The notes under the pieces are model-generated. The model worked only from the letters and a program-made list of their open reading frames with translations. It was not told the origin of the DNA and ran no database searches. The position numbers and the translations under genes were made by a program. Below, piece by piece: positions 1-8,912 of a DNA stretch of 64,000 nucleotides (within the stretch, counting starts at the first letter, position 1; every line of letters begins with the position of its first letter). This stretch comes from Saccharibacter sp. 17.LH.SD (lineage in GTDB: Bacteria; Pseudomonadota; Alphaproteobacteria; Acetobacterales; Acetobacteraceae), in NCBI RefSeq assembly GCF_009834805.1, contig NZ_WVHO01000010.1:397109-461108 (forward strand). The letters are read 5' to 3'.

Positions 1-45
1 AATCTGATAGCTTTTAAAAAGCAGAACAGGCTATGATAAAAAGGC

Positions 46-1413
46 ATGTCTTTCTTATCGCTCCATCACCATCCCCTTCTGATGCTCACTCTTGGGCTTC
101 TTGCAACAGTCGCCTTAATTGGTGTGTCTGTTCTCATTTCTCTCTCTGAGATTTCATTCGCTGCCGCACGCGAGCCGCGGATGCGTATCCTCGCAGAGCA
201 AGGCGACCAACGTGCGGCTGCCTTTCTGAAACTCCGCCGTAATAGTGGTCAGGTCATGACCACTATCCAAATCTGCCTCAACGCTGTTGGTGTGCTGGGT
301 GGGGTTATTGGCGATGCCATGCTCAGTGAGCCTTTTGCCGCCGGTTTACATGCGTTAGGGCTCAGCTCCTCATTAGCCGATGAAATCGGGTCACTCGCTG
401 CCTTTTTATTGGTCACAGGCTTGTTCGTTCTCTTTGCAGATTTGCTCCCAAAACGTACGGCTATGAACGCGCCCGACCAGATCGCCCTTAGGGTAGGATG
501 GTTTCCAACTCTTGCCTTAAAACTCCTCTACCCTGCTGTCTGGATTTTTTCCCATATCGCAGATGCCATTTTAAAGCTCCTCCGCATCCCTGCGACGGCG
601 ACGGTTGACCCTGTCACCCCAGAGGATCTTCGTGCCATGCTCGCCGCTGGAACGGCCTCCGGCGTGTTATTAGAACAAGAACATCAAATGATCCAAAATG
701 TTATGGATCTACAAAATCGCTCTGTAGCTTCTGCCATGACCCCGCGGGACGAAATTGTCTATTTAGATGCACATGAAAGCCTGGAAAGTCAGCGCGATAA
801 AGTACGCGTTCGTCCCTATTCACGCTATCCTCTCTGTGATGGTGGTCTGGATCATGTCATTGGTTCTATTCGCGCAGAAGACGTACTTGTCGCTGTCGTG
901 GACGAACCTGCTGTACTGACAAGCCAACCTGCTCCGGTCCGTAATCCAATCTTCCGGATGCGACGTGATGTACTCTCCCTCCCAGACACATTAAATCTGT
1001 GGGAGACACTCGCTCAGTTCGATACGCACGGGGCCGGGTTTGCCCTTATTATCAACGAATATGGACTTGTTGTCGGCCTCATTACCTTCAAGGATATTAT
1101 GGGTGCTCTCATGGATGGGCTCGCCAATCCCTTTGAGGAACAGGCTATCGTTCGCCGTGATGACCATTCCTGGCTCATTGATGGAGCGGCTCCTATTGGC
1201 GATGTAATCCGTGAATTACATATTCCGCTTTTCGAGGATGGACAACAATTTGATACGGTCGGTGGGTTCGTTATGCATCGCCTCCGTCGTATGGCTCGTA
1301 AAGCCGACCGTGTAGAAGCCGCTGGGTTTCGTTTCGAAGTGGTCGATGTCGAAGGTTTTCGCATTAACCAGCTTCTCGTGACCCGCATCGCTGAGAATAT
1401 AGTGACCAAATAG
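46..1413 (+). CDS. CNNM/CBS-domain membrane protein (CorC/HlyC-like)
   Basis: The 455-residue protein has the layout of the bacterial CNNM/CorB (TlyC, hemolysin-like) family. An N-terminal DUF21 membrane module with about four hydrophobic segments covers roughly residues 15-190. A tandem CBS pair (about 205-345) begins near the SAMTPRDEIVYLD motif, typical of the first CBS. The C-terminus (about 365-450), with GLITFKDIMGALMDG followed by FDTVGGFVMHRLRR, matches the CorC_HlyC domain. Members act in the inner membrane and are linked to Mg2+/Co2+ efflux; the older name hemolysin is misleading. The start at 46 has only a weak ribosome-binding site (AAAAGG directly upstream), so a slightly different start is possible. 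The family call is strong; the transported ion is inference. Confidence 0.88.
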   Translation: MSFLSLHHHPLLMLTLGLLATVALIGVSVLISLSEISFAAAREPRMRILAEQGDQRAAAFLKLRRNSGQVMTTIQICLNAVGVLGGVIGDAMLSEPFAAGLHALGLSSSLADEIGSLAAFLLVTGLFVLFADLLPKRTAMNAPDQIALRVGWFPTLALKLLYPAVWIFSHIADAILKLLRIPATATVDPVTPEDLRAMLAAGTASGVLLEQEHQMIQNVMDLQNRSVASAMTPRDEIVYLDAHESLESQRDKVRVRPYSRYPLCDGGLDHVIGSIRAEDVLVAVVDEPAVLTSQPAPVRNPIFRMRRDVLSLPDTLNLWETLAQFDTHGAGFALIINEYGLVVGLITFKDIMGALMDGLANPFEEQAIVRRDDHSWLIDGAAPIGDVIRELHIPLFEDGQQFDTVGGFVMHRLRRMARKADRVEAAGFRFEVVDVEGFRINQLLVTRIAENIVTK

Positions 1414-1446
1414 AATCATCTTCCTCCGCTATCAGGGAATTATAGT

Positions 1447-3180
1447 ATGCTTCGCCCTTCTCTTCGCTTTGGCTATTCCCTGGCAGCTTTGCTGCTTTCA
1501 TCGTCATTCTCCGCATGGGCCCTTCCCTTGCAACCTGACCCTCAAGCAGCCTCTCTACATGCTTTAGAGCAATTCCATTATACAGCCGAATGGCTTGAAG
1601 ACCCCGTTTCTGCCACACTAAACGGGGTTCATAATGGGGATAGCCGTCTCCCTGACCTTTCTGATACCGCGCAAAAACGACGCCATTCTCGGCTTGTGCA
1701 AGAGCAAACAGCTCTCACAAACCTGGATCTTTCAAAAGCGCCGCAACGTGAACAGAATGATCGCGATATTCTCCTCGCAACGTTAAAAGGAGAACTTCTG
1801 TCTCTCAATGAGATACAGCCTGATCGCCATCAACCTGATTATGCACTATCAATCATCACAAATGGGCTTTACGGTCTCACGTGCCGCGATTACGCGCCGG
1901 CATCAGAGCGCCTAAAAGCAGCAATCTCACGTTTATCACTCACCCCGTTATTTCTTCAGATGGCCTCTGCACGTCTGACACAAGTACCCTCTATCTATGT
2001 CGAAATCGCGAAAGAAGACCTAGAGGGCGCGTTATCCTTTTTCCAAAACGACCTGCCACAAGCTTTTGTTGATGTAAAAGACCCTGCCCTTCAACAGCAA
2101 TTTCACCAACAATTACAAAACGCTCTTGAGGCCCTTAAACATTATCAATCATTCGTCAATCATATTCACACGGAGGGAAGTTTTGCCCTTGGCCGGGCTC
2201 GCATGATCCAACTTTTACAAGCGGATATGATTGACCTTTCTCCCGAAGATATTCTTGCCCGTGGGGAAGCACAGCGTGAACAGGACTGGAAACAATTCTG
2301 GCAAGTCGCACAGCAAATTAATCCTCACCATCCTGAAAATGCTCTCGCGGAGATAAGGAAAGATCATCCTTCTACAAAAGAGCTAATCCCGACCGTCCAA
2401 CAGCAACTCGGCAATGTGCAGTATTTTATCATAACCCATCATATTGTCACTTTACCAGCAACAACACTCCCTACCGTGCGCATTACACCAGAATTTGAGC
2501 AAGCTCTTATTTCTGCCGCCACAGAATGGCCGGGCCCTTTTGAAACAAAGAAACTCCCTTCTTTTTACGATGTTACCCCTCCTTCACCTCATCTTTCAGC
2601 TGCACAAAAAGAGCTTGCGCTACAAGATTTTAACCGGCCGGAACTTCTCAACATTACTATCCACGAGGCCCTTCCTGGTCATTTCGTGCAAGGGCTTTTC
2701 TTAATGTCCCATCCAGGATGGTCTCTCGTGAGACGCGGCGGTGGTTCTTACACCACGACGGAAGGCTGGGCCCACTACTCTGAGCAAATGATGGTTGAAC
2801 AAGGGTATGACCATGCCTCACTCGCCCTCCATCTTATGCAATTGCAGGATGCGCTCCTTCGCGATTGCCGCCTTCTTGTCTCCTTCGGTATGCATATGAA
2901 GGGGATGACCCTCAGTGAAGCAACAGAACTCATGCAAGATCGTTGCTTACAGTCCTCTGTTGCCGCCTATAAAGAAGCACGTCGCGGAACAGCAGATCCC
3001 GGTTATTTTTCTTACACCTTAGGAAAAATGATGATCTTGCAATTACGCCATGACCTCCAAAAACAACAAGGTTCTCATTTTTCGTTAGAACAATTCCATG
3101 ATGCTCTTCTAGGGGCTGGCCTTGTTCCAATGAAAGTGATTCGCCGTGAGCTGACCGGACAGGATGGATCTCTCCTATGA
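1447..3180 (+). CDS. exported DUF885 family protein (peptidase-like)
   Basis: This 577-residue protein begins with a clear Sec signal peptide (hydrophobic core LAALLLSSSFSAWA). The rest matches DUF885, a zinc-peptidase-like family. The diagnostic HEALPGHFVQG motif lies near residue 405, and TTEGWAHYSEQMM about 35 residues later supplies a further conserved glutamate, consistent with a metal-binding active site. Periplasmic location is inferred from the signal. The stop codon overlaps the start of the next gene by 4 bp (ATGA), so the two are probably co-translated. The substrate is unknown; some relatives are called carboxypeptidases, but nothing here fixes specificity. Confidence 0.85.
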   Translation: MLRPSLRFGYSLAALLLSSSFSAWALPLQPDPQAASLHALEQFHYTAEWLEDPVSATLNGVHNGDSRLPDLSDTAQKRRHSRLVQEQTALTNLDLSKAPQREQNDRDILLATLKGELLSLNEIQPDRHQPDYALSIITNGLYGLTCRDYAPASERLKAAISRLSLTPLFLQMASARLTQVPSIYVEIAKEDLEGALSFFQNDLPQAFVDVKDPALQQQFHQQLQNALEALKHYQSFVNHIHTEGSFALGRARMIQLLQADMIDLSPEDILARGEAQREQDWKQFWQVAQQINPHHPENALAEIRKDHPSTKELIPTVQQQLGNVQYFIITHHIVTLPATTLPTVRITPEFEQALISAATEWPGPFETKKLPSFYDVTPPSPHLSAAQKELALQDFNRPELLNITIHEALPGHFVQGLFLMSHPGWSLVRRGGGSYTTTEGWAHYSEQMMVEQGYDHASLALHLMQLQDALLRDCRLLVSFGMHMKGMTLSEATELMQDRCLQSSVAAYKEARRGTADPGYFSYTLGKMMILQLRHDLQKQQGSHFSLEQFHDALLGAGLVPMKVIRRELTGQDGSLL

Positions 3181-3740
3181 CATTATTCCACCCTCGCCCG
3201 AATGACGCTCTTCTTGTTGTTGATATGCAAAATGACTTTCTCCCTGGGGGGACCCTTCCTGTCCCCGAAGGCGACCTGATTATTCCAGCGATTAATCAGC
3301 TCAGTCATGCCGGATTTAGTGCCGTCATTGCGTCCCAAGATTGGCACCCGGCGCAACATATGTCATTCGCAGCGCAAGGTGGCCCATGGCCACCCCATTG
3401 TGTGGCCGGCTCACAAGGGGCAAACCTCCATCCCAAAATTGATCAAACAGCGATAACTCACGTTTTTCACAAAGGGATGATGGCGGACGCTGAATGCTAT
3501 TCCGCTTTTGCTGATGAAAATGGCGTTCCAACGGGCCTGACAGCTCTTCTGACGGGCCTCGGAATTAGACGCCTTATCTTATGTGGCGTTGCATTGGATT
3601 ATTGTGTCAGGGCAAGTGCCTTTGATAGTCATCAAGCAGGCTTCAATACGGTTGTTCTCCCACATCTATGCCGTGCGATTTCTGCCCCTCGCCCCATTTT
3701 AGATGACCTAAAACAAACAGGGATTTCTCTCACTCCTTGA
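3177..3740 (+). CDS. pncA: nicotinamidase (isochorismatase-fold)
   Basis: Nicotinamidase deamidates nicotinamide to nicotinate in NAD salvage. The full catalytic set is visible in 187 residues: the aspartate in VVDMQNDFLPGG (near residue 17), the lysine in HKGMMADAECYSAF (near 99) and the nucleophilic cysteine in LCGVALDYCVRASA (near 142). The metal site DWHPAQHMSF is near residue 59. The length is normal for PncA. It overlaps the upstream DUF885 gene by 4 bp, implying translational coupling, although no functional link is obvious. The stop codon lies within a perfect hairpin that probably ends transcription. Confidence 0.92.
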   Translation: MTLFHPRPNDALLVVDMQNDFLPGGTLPVPEGDLIIPAINQLSHAGFSAVIASQDWHPAQHMSFAAQGGPWPPHCVAGSQGANLHPKIDQTAITHVFHKGMMADAECYSAFADENGVPTGLTALLTGLGIRRLILCGVALDYCVRASAFDSHQAGFNTVVLPHLCRAISAPRPILDDLKQTGISLTP

Positions 3741-3750
3741 GAGAAATCCC
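3720..3750. terminator. hairpin between convergent genes
   Basis: There is a perfect 12-bp inverted repeat, GGGATTTCTCTC (3720-3731) and GAGAGAAATCCC (3739-3750), with a 7-nt loop. It spans the pncA stop codon. Read on the minus strand it is followed by a T-rich run, so it best fits an intrinsic terminator for the gene ending at 3763; it may work in both directions. Confidence 0.65.
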
Positions 3751-3762
3751 CCACAATACCCC

Positions 3763-5217
3763 TTACGGCTGAGATGAGGATGTCTTTTGCAACCATCCTC
3801 CCGTAAACCCTGCAAGTGTTAATCCACGACGGATGTAAGGGTTTTTCTTCATCACATTCCACACAAGGCCACTACGCCAGTTTTCCATCATGAGCAAAAT
3901 AGGCCCCTGATCTATTCCTATCTGCTGCGTATCGACCCAGTAACTATTTCCTGTACGAAAGGATGGATTAAAAGCATCCGTAAAGCCATATTTCCCATAA
4001 ATCTTATCACCATAGCGCTTTTTCATTTCTTCCAGCGCTGGCAGCACGATTTCTGGAGCAAACGCAATAGAACCTGCGGCCGCTGTTGGAGCAATCGTCC
4101 CATCGTCTAAAACATAATCGTGCCCTGCACCACGCGCACTATAAGCTAAATAATGGCGTTTACTTCCCTTAAAATCCTGCACAACATCACCCGGACCATC
4201 GGAGGCTGTGAGCCCCCAAACATCACTCCCATAGCCCTGCCATCCTCCTGGGTTGGTATGGGCATAGTCACGCTGTGCATACACAGCTGACCGGCTATTT
4301 TGAAAATAATCTGTATTATGCTTCTGACTAAAACTATCGCGAATACCTCTAAAATCAATCCACGATTCACTATACTGATGCCCAAAAAGAGGTGCAAAAT
4401 TCAGGAATGTATGCCCCTGAAATTCTCCCCACTGATGGTCATAAGTTGCCGTCCATTTTTGCCAGGTATCAGCCGGCAAATTATAATGCGGTGCCCCTAA
4501 AGCTAGAACATAAATGATCAGCCCCTCATTATAACCTTTCCATTCTGCTGAAAGGAATGTGTTCGGCGGCGTCCATCCCATACTCAGCCAGGGGCCCTTA
4601 TTCCCCCTCATCCATGTCCAATCAACACGTTTGTAAAGCTTATCTGCCGTTTGTCGGATAGCCTCTTCAGTCGCATCGGAATGATCAAAATAGGACTGAG
4701 AAAATAACACACCACTCATCAAAAGCGCTGTATCAACACTCGACAGTTCAGACCACTCAGCGGCACGTAATCCTGTATGTGGATCAAGGAAATGATAGAA
4801 AAAGCCGTGATAGCCAGCCGATCCCATCACGTGGTCATTTTGAGGCAGTGCCAAAAGAAATTTAAGCGTTAATAACGTGCGTTCTGCGGCTTGCTCTCGC
4901 GTAATATAATGACGCTCAACGCCAATCCCATAAGCCGTTAAAGCAAAACCAACACTGGCGATACTGGACGCACCATTTGGCAAAGGAGCGCGGTCTGGCA
5001 CAAGACCGTTTTGAGGATTCGCATTATCCCAGAACCAATTAAAGGTACGATGCTCAACATCTTCCACTAATTGGCAGTGTGACGTCTGAATCTGAGGATC
5101 ATAACACGTGGATGAGACAATACGCTCTTCCGCCAAGGCATGCGACGTCCCAACACCACACCAACTTACAAGCGCTGCGAGGAGACCAGCACCATAGAAA
5201 TATTGTTTACGCCCCAT
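3763..5217 (-). CDS. exported glycoamylase-like glycoside hydrolase (PF10091/GH144-like)
   Basis: The 484-residue protein starts with a signal peptide (YGAGLLAALVSWCGVGTSHALA). It then has the pattern of the PF10091 glycoamylase-like (alpha/alpha-barrel) family: CQLVEDVEHRTFNWFWDNAN near the start, GLVPDRAPLP, GSAGYHGFFYHFLD, GYNEGLIIYVLALGA and WGLTASDGPG. Characterised relatives include beta-1,2-glucanases (GH144), but substrate cannot be told here. The ATG at 5217 is preferred over the upstream GTG at 5229 because AAGGTGG lies 8 nt before it. It follows the glycosyltransferase genes on the same strand, so a role in trimming or turnover of a periplasmic or surface glucan is plausible inference. 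Confidence 0.78.
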   Translation of the reverse strand: MGRKQYFYGAGLLAALVSWCGVGTSHALAEERIVSSTCYDPQIQTSHCQLVEDVEHRTFNWFWDNANPQNGLVPDRAPLPNGASSIASVGFALTAYGIGVERHYITREQAAERTLLTLKFLLALPQNDHVMGSAGYHGFFYHFLDPHTGLRAAEWSELSSVDTALLMSGVLFSQSYFDHSDATEEAIRQTADKLYKRVDWTWMRGNKGPWLSMGWTPPNTFLSAEWKGYNEGLIIYVLALGAPHYNLPADTWQKWTATYDHQWGEFQGHTFLNFAPLFGHQYSESWIDFRGIRDSFSQKHNTDYFQNSRSAVYAQRDYAHTNPGGWQGYGSDVWGLTASDGPGDVVQDFKGSKRHYLAYSARGAGHDYVLDDGTIAPTAAAGSIAFAPEIVLPALEEMKKRYGDKIYGKYGFTDAFNPSFRTGNSYWVDTQQIGIDQGPILLMMENWRSGLVWNVMKKNPYIRRGLTLAGFTGGWLQKTSSSQP

Positions 5218-5367
5218 ATAATATACCACCTTAATCCATCTCAGGCGGTTACTAACTTAGCCATAATCAACAAATTTGCACGATAAAACACGCAAATTTA
5301 TATAAAATTATCTTGCAGTGGTCCTCACTTCATAAAAGAAAACAAGATAAGATCATTTTTTTATATT

Positions 5368-6429
5368 TTACTCTCTCGTTATTTCCTTAAATGCATCACG
5401 ATAAACTAATGGTGCCTCTATATCTGAATAATGTTTTCTTCCGCCATAATGTTTTCGATGCACAGCATCATCAGAAAATATCGTATACTCTATTCCATTA
5501 GAGTATGTATGGATTTGCCTGATTATGTCCTTATATTGTGGCCGATAAACGTAAATTATCATTGAATACATTAAAGGTCCGGCCAGACGCAGGGTCCCAT
5601 AGAAGCCTACACCGCCAATCTCTTCATCATAAACCCTAATATTACACAATGCCTGCTGTATTGCATGCCGTATTATCGGATGCCCTGCCGCACATATAAT
5701 GCAATAATTCTCATATTCCCCATAGGTAATATGCTGCACCTCCTCGTGTGTTTGCATCCCATAATACCAAAAGGAAACAAGGTACTTATCGTCTGGTCGA
5801 ATAACTTGATCTAATGGATACGAACATGTCGTTTTTAAATCAAAATAAACCCCACCTAACGCATAAATACAAAGCAACCTGAATAAATCTGCCCTCGCGC
5901 TTGGATATTCCTTATTGATCGAATCATAATATTTTAAAATTTCTTCACCATAGGTGTTTAAAATAAACTCTCTAACACTATGTTTCCCACCCTCGGACCA
6001 AAAATAGAAATTATAATTTGGATTAATGGCCGTTATCTTTTGCCTATTTTCCTCAAATATTTCTGGATATTGACCCGGATTACTAGGAAAAACACCATAT
6101 TGATGAATGTTTTTAGAAATACGATTGCGCAATTTCATGACAGGGATCGGTGGAGGCAAAATAGATGGATCAATTTTGCGAAATATCTCACGACGCCCTA
6201 CCCCATGATAGAATGTCGTCGATAAATCAGGATGTACCGCCAAATAGCCTTCATCAACTTTGAAAAAAGCAAGACGTGATTTCTCTAAATGGCGGATCTC
6301 AAAACCCGCTTGTTTGAGATCATCTTCTGTCGCCACAGAAGAGGCATCATCATAATATGCGCAAAGAAATTTATGCCCAATTTTACCATTCTGACAAACT
6401 AAGTATGTATTAAAGCATGAAATGAACAT
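5368..6429 (-). CDS. GT32-type glycosyltransferase with N-terminal trefoil-like domain
   Basis: Residues from about 100 onward form a GT32-type sugar transferase. IHQYGVFP replaces the usual IPKIIHQ motif. It is followed by NPNYNFYFWSEGG and the DxD-region signature ARADLFRLLCIYALGGVYFD, with DLK in place of the classic DxD. The first ~95 residues are unrelated to GT32 but resemble the two proteins encoded just upstream: FEIRHL...GYLAVHP...REIFRKI aligns with YEIRNE...AYVSINP...WEKFCPL. This looks like a domain fusion. There is no signal peptide, so it probably acts in the cytoplasm. A good ribosome-binding site (AAGGAAG, 6-nt spacing) supports the start. The region is AT-rich, hinting at transfer. 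Donor and acceptor are unknown. Confidence 0.75.
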   Translation of the reverse strand: MFISCFNTYLVCQNGKIGHKFLCAYYDDASSVATEDDLKQAGFEIRHLEKSRLAFFKVDEGYLAVHPDLSTTFYHGVGRREIFRKIDPSILPPPIPVMKLRNRISKNIHQYGVFPSNPGQYPEIFEENRQKITAINPNYNFYFWSEGGKHSVREFILNTYGEEILKYYDSINKEYPSARADLFRLLCIYALGGVYFDLKTTCSYPLDQVIRPDDKYLVSFWYYGMQTHEEVQHITYGEYENYCIICAAGHPIIRHAIQQALCNIRVYDEEIGGVGFYGTLRLAGPLMYSMIIYVYRPQYKDIIRQIHTYSNGIEYTIFSDDAVHRKHYGGRKHYSDIEAPLVYRDAFKEITRE

Positions 6430-6440
6430 TATTAACTTCC

Positions 6441-7088
6441 TTAAAAAGTAAATTCCCCTAATCGTTTCACTGTGAGATCATATACCCTCCCAGGCATATA
6501 TCCATTAAACCTCACAGAAACGGTCTCACCTTCTTGCAAACGTCCAACCTTGGCAAAAGCCTCTAGATTGTCCCGGATCGTTATGCGACGACGGCCGAAA
6601 TCAGCAATAAATAATTTATCATTACTTGGTAGAGGGAACCACAATCGAGGAAGTCTTTCACCTGTTTCTTCTAACCTCACCTCACTTGCATTTGGATGAG
6701 TCAGGTATAGAAAACCCATGAAGACATCATAGGGCAATGGGCAAAACTTCTCCCAATCATAACAACCATCGGAAAAAGATGTATTGTTACGTGCCGGATT
6801 AATACTTACATAAGCATTTAAATCAGGCCGATAAAGAGAGACTAAATTCTCCCCCTCGTTCCTTATTTCATATTCAGGGCTTTTTACAACATCTCCAAAT
6901 ATGTTGTACCATTGCGGAGTAAACCTTTCCGGCAAAGGATAAGGCGCCATGACACACCCACTAAACAACATCCCCTGAAACGGCAAGCGAGCTAGAGCTT
7001 GTTTATGAGGCGTATAACACAAGACATGCCCAAAACAATCTAGGAACCACACCGGCTCACCAGAAGACGGGTATATACTCCTAGACAT
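6441..7088 (-). CDS. unknown protein, fascin-like beta-trefoil candidate
   Basis: The 215-residue protein has no signal peptide and no named family that I recognise. It is a diverged paralogue of the product of 7159-7788. Both share an opening W-x-x-D-x-FGH motif, a central YEIRNEGENLVSLY...AYVSINP...DWEKFCPL block, and a C-terminal ITIRDNLEAFAKVGRLQEG stretch (ITRNLQNLIRIGSAPAG in the paralogue). The central block resembles fascin-type beta-trefoil repeats (YLS... followed by W-E-x-F). The gene lies 11 bp upstream of the GT32 gene, whose N-terminus carries the same block, so joint function is likely. Sugar binding or enzyme tethering is inference. The ribosome-binding site is weak. Confidence 0.6.
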   Translation of the reverse strand: MSRSIYPSSGEPVWFLDCFGHVLCYTPHKQALARLPFQGMLFSGCVMAPYPLPERFTPQWYNIFGDVVKSPEYEIRNEGENLVSLYRPDLNAYVSINPARNNTSFSDGCYDWEKFCPLPYDVFMGFLYLTHPNASEVRLEETGERLPRLWFPLPSNDKLFIADFGRRRITIRDNLEAFAKVGRLQEGETVSVRFNGYMPGRVYDLTVKRLGEFTF

Positions 7089-7120
7089 GGAAAAACCCTA
7101 ATTTTTCAGCAAATAATAAT

Positions 7121-7146
7121 ATACCCCTATCTTTCAATAGGGGTAT
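7121..7146 (-). terminator. intrinsic terminator between the two trefoil-like genes
   Basis: There is a perfect 10-bp stem (ATACCCCTAT at 7121-7130 and ATAGGGGTAT at 7137-7146) with a 6-nt loop. On the minus strand a T-rich run (ATTATTATTTG) follows. It lies just after the stop of the 7159-7788 gene and before the next minus-strand gene, so it may reduce expression of the downstream pair relative to the first gene. Confidence 0.7.
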
Positions 7147-7158
7147 TGCTCTTAAATC

Positions 7159-7788
7159 TTAAAGTGCTTTTGCGCTACGTACAACAGACAACTTCGCTGA
7201 ATCGCCCTGGTTACTGACAAGCGCCACCTCAACAGCTTTCCCAGCTGGGGCACTGCCGATGCGGATAAGATTTTGTAAGTTACGCGTGATAGAGAAGGCA
7301 AACCCTCCGATCCACGCAAAATTACCAACATTCTCAGCAACAGACGGCCATACAAGCGCTGGTGCTGAATGCCCATTCATCTCAACCTTGCCATAACTAT
7401 GGTCTTGCAACACGCTCAAACCATCCATGGCTTCCTTGGGCACAGGAATAAAGCGTTCCCAATCATTGAGGTGCTCTGCATTCCAATGCGTATCCCGGCT
7501 ACGTGGGTTAATGGAAAGATAGTTTCCATTATCCTGATCTTGCAGGGCTACAACATGGTCGCCAGCCTCAACGAATTGAGCATCTGGCAGGTTCTGAGCC
7601 ACAGATGCCGCATGACGGAACATCACACGAGCAGGCGGCTTCAGAGGCCATGCAGCCAAAATAAACGTATCTGGATAGTTACCTGGAGTAAAATAAGTAC
7701 GGACCAGAGCCCCATCTTCTGTCGGTTGTTCAATAAGATGGCCGAACCAGTCCATAATCCACAGACGCTGCAGTTTAATAGCTTCCAT
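7159..7788 (-). CDS. unknown protein, fascin-like beta-trefoil candidate (paralogue)
   Basis: The protein has 209 residues from ATG 7788, chosen because GGGATGG precedes it by 5 nt; a start at 7803 would add five residues. It is the paralogue of the next gene downstream. It contains the clearest copy of the shared block: VVALQDQDNGNYLSINP, then HWNAEHLNDWERFIPV, which closely follows the fascin-type beta-trefoil pattern. There is no signal peptide or transmembrane segment. It sits between a GT8 gene and the second trefoil gene, all on the minus strand. The shared region strongly suggests common origin; the biochemical role is unknown, with glycan binding only a guess from the fold. Confidence 0.62.
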   Translation of the reverse strand: MEAIKLQRLWIMDWFGHLIEQPTEDGALVRTYFTPGNYPDTFILAAWPLKPPARVMFRHAASVAQNLPDAQFVEAGDHVVALQDQDNGNYLSINPRSRDTHWNAEHLNDWERFIPVPKEAMDGLSVLQDHSYGKVEMNGHSAPALVWPSVAENVGNFAWIGGFAFSITRNLQNLIRIGSAPAGKAVEVALVSNQGDSAKLSVVRSAKAL

Positions 7789-7891
7789 AGTAATCCATCC
7801 CAAAATGTAATATATACTGCTCTACAAGTAACACAAAAACAGGTGTTGTAAACTCATATCGCACGAGATTCTTCTAACAGCCGCTCTTCTA

Positions 7892-8797
7892 TCACATACG
7901 TTCCATTACTGACCACATACTTCCACAAAAAATCTGTGGAAGTATCTCTATAACCTCCTCTCGAACACTCATATAAGCGTGCTTATACCGCTCTAAATAA
8001 GGGTTTCCCTTCTCAAGAACGTTCCCATTCATCCATGGTTTCGAGGGGCCAATAAAATGACATATCGCTATGTCATCCTTACTTTTCGTAAAGTCTTCCC
8101 GTATTTCTGAGAAGAAATCTTCTCCCTGGGCGTTAAAAAATTCCATTTGAAAGTTCCAGCGTATAGAAAAGAAGTGCAAGTCATGCTGAAACACAAAATT
8201 CAAAATGGACTCATCATGAGAATCCCATTTTTTAGGAAGAAGATCGATACAAAGATCTGCCTCTTCACGTGATATTTTTTCATTATTGAAGACCATAAGG
8301 CCACTATTAAACATATTCTTAGGATTTTTAATGCCGACTACATTTCGAGCATATGCCCTAAAATTATGCATATCTCCATACCGTTCATTATTTCGGAAAA
8401 AACAATGAACACCCCCCATTTTCTTCTCAGAGGGGAAATTATCAATAAGTTTTAGAACATCATCTAAAACCAAAACATCACTATCGATCGCAATAACCTT
8501 CTTATAAACAGAAAAATATTTTGGGATAAAAACAGTATAGAAAATTTCTGGATATTTATGTTCTTTATGAGAAATTCCATCTAAAGCTTTAGAGAAGTTA
8601 ATCAATGAAATTCCACAATTATGTTTCAGAACATATTTTTCAATGAACGATACAAGATGATGGTCAAAATCATTATGTAAAATAAATATTTCAATTCGCG
8701 ATACATCGGAGACATTTTGTATTAAAGATTTAATTGTTACCAAAGCAGGAAGTACATAATTTTTACTAAACGACATCACAATTGGCACTGTTTCCAT
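7892..8797 (-). CDS. family 8 glycosyltransferase (LPS glucosyl/galactosyltransferase-like)
   Basis: The 301-residue protein has the GT8 layout: a start with PIVMSFSKNYVLPALVTIKS, the metal-binding IAIDSDVLVLDD motif (DxD, about residue 100), MFNSGLMVFNNEKIS (about 160-175), and the late HFIGPSKPWMNG motif, where GT8 enzymes have HF-x-G-x-x-KPW. These enzymes move glucose or galactose from a nucleotide sugar onto lipopolysaccharide or similar acceptors in the cytoplasm. The ribosome-binding site AGGGG is well placed. It is the first gene of the minus-strand glycan cluster and strongly AT-rich. The family is certain; the sugar and acceptor are not. Confidence 0.85.
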   Translation of the reverse strand: METVPIVMSFSKNYVLPALVTIKSLIQNVSDVSRIEIFILHNDFDHHLVSFIEKYVLKHNCGISLINFSKALDGISHKEHKYPEIFYTVFIPKYFSVYKKVIAIDSDVLVLDDVLKLIDNFPSEKKMGGVHCFFRNNERYGDMHNFRAYARNVVGIKNPKNMFNSGLMVFNNEKISREEADLCIDLLPKKWDSHDESILNFVFQHDLHFFSIRWNFQMEFFNAQGEDFFSEIREDFTKSKDDIAICHFIGPSKPWMNGNVLEKGNPYLERYKHAYMSVREEVIEILPQIFCGSMWSVMERM

Positions 8798-8912
8798 AAT
8801 ATCGATCCCCTACAACAATATTGCGAGTAGTAAAAACTATCCCTTTTAGGCTAGGCGCGACCCATACCATAAAAACACCCGCTTACCCAGGAGCAAATTC
8901 TCTTATAATCCT

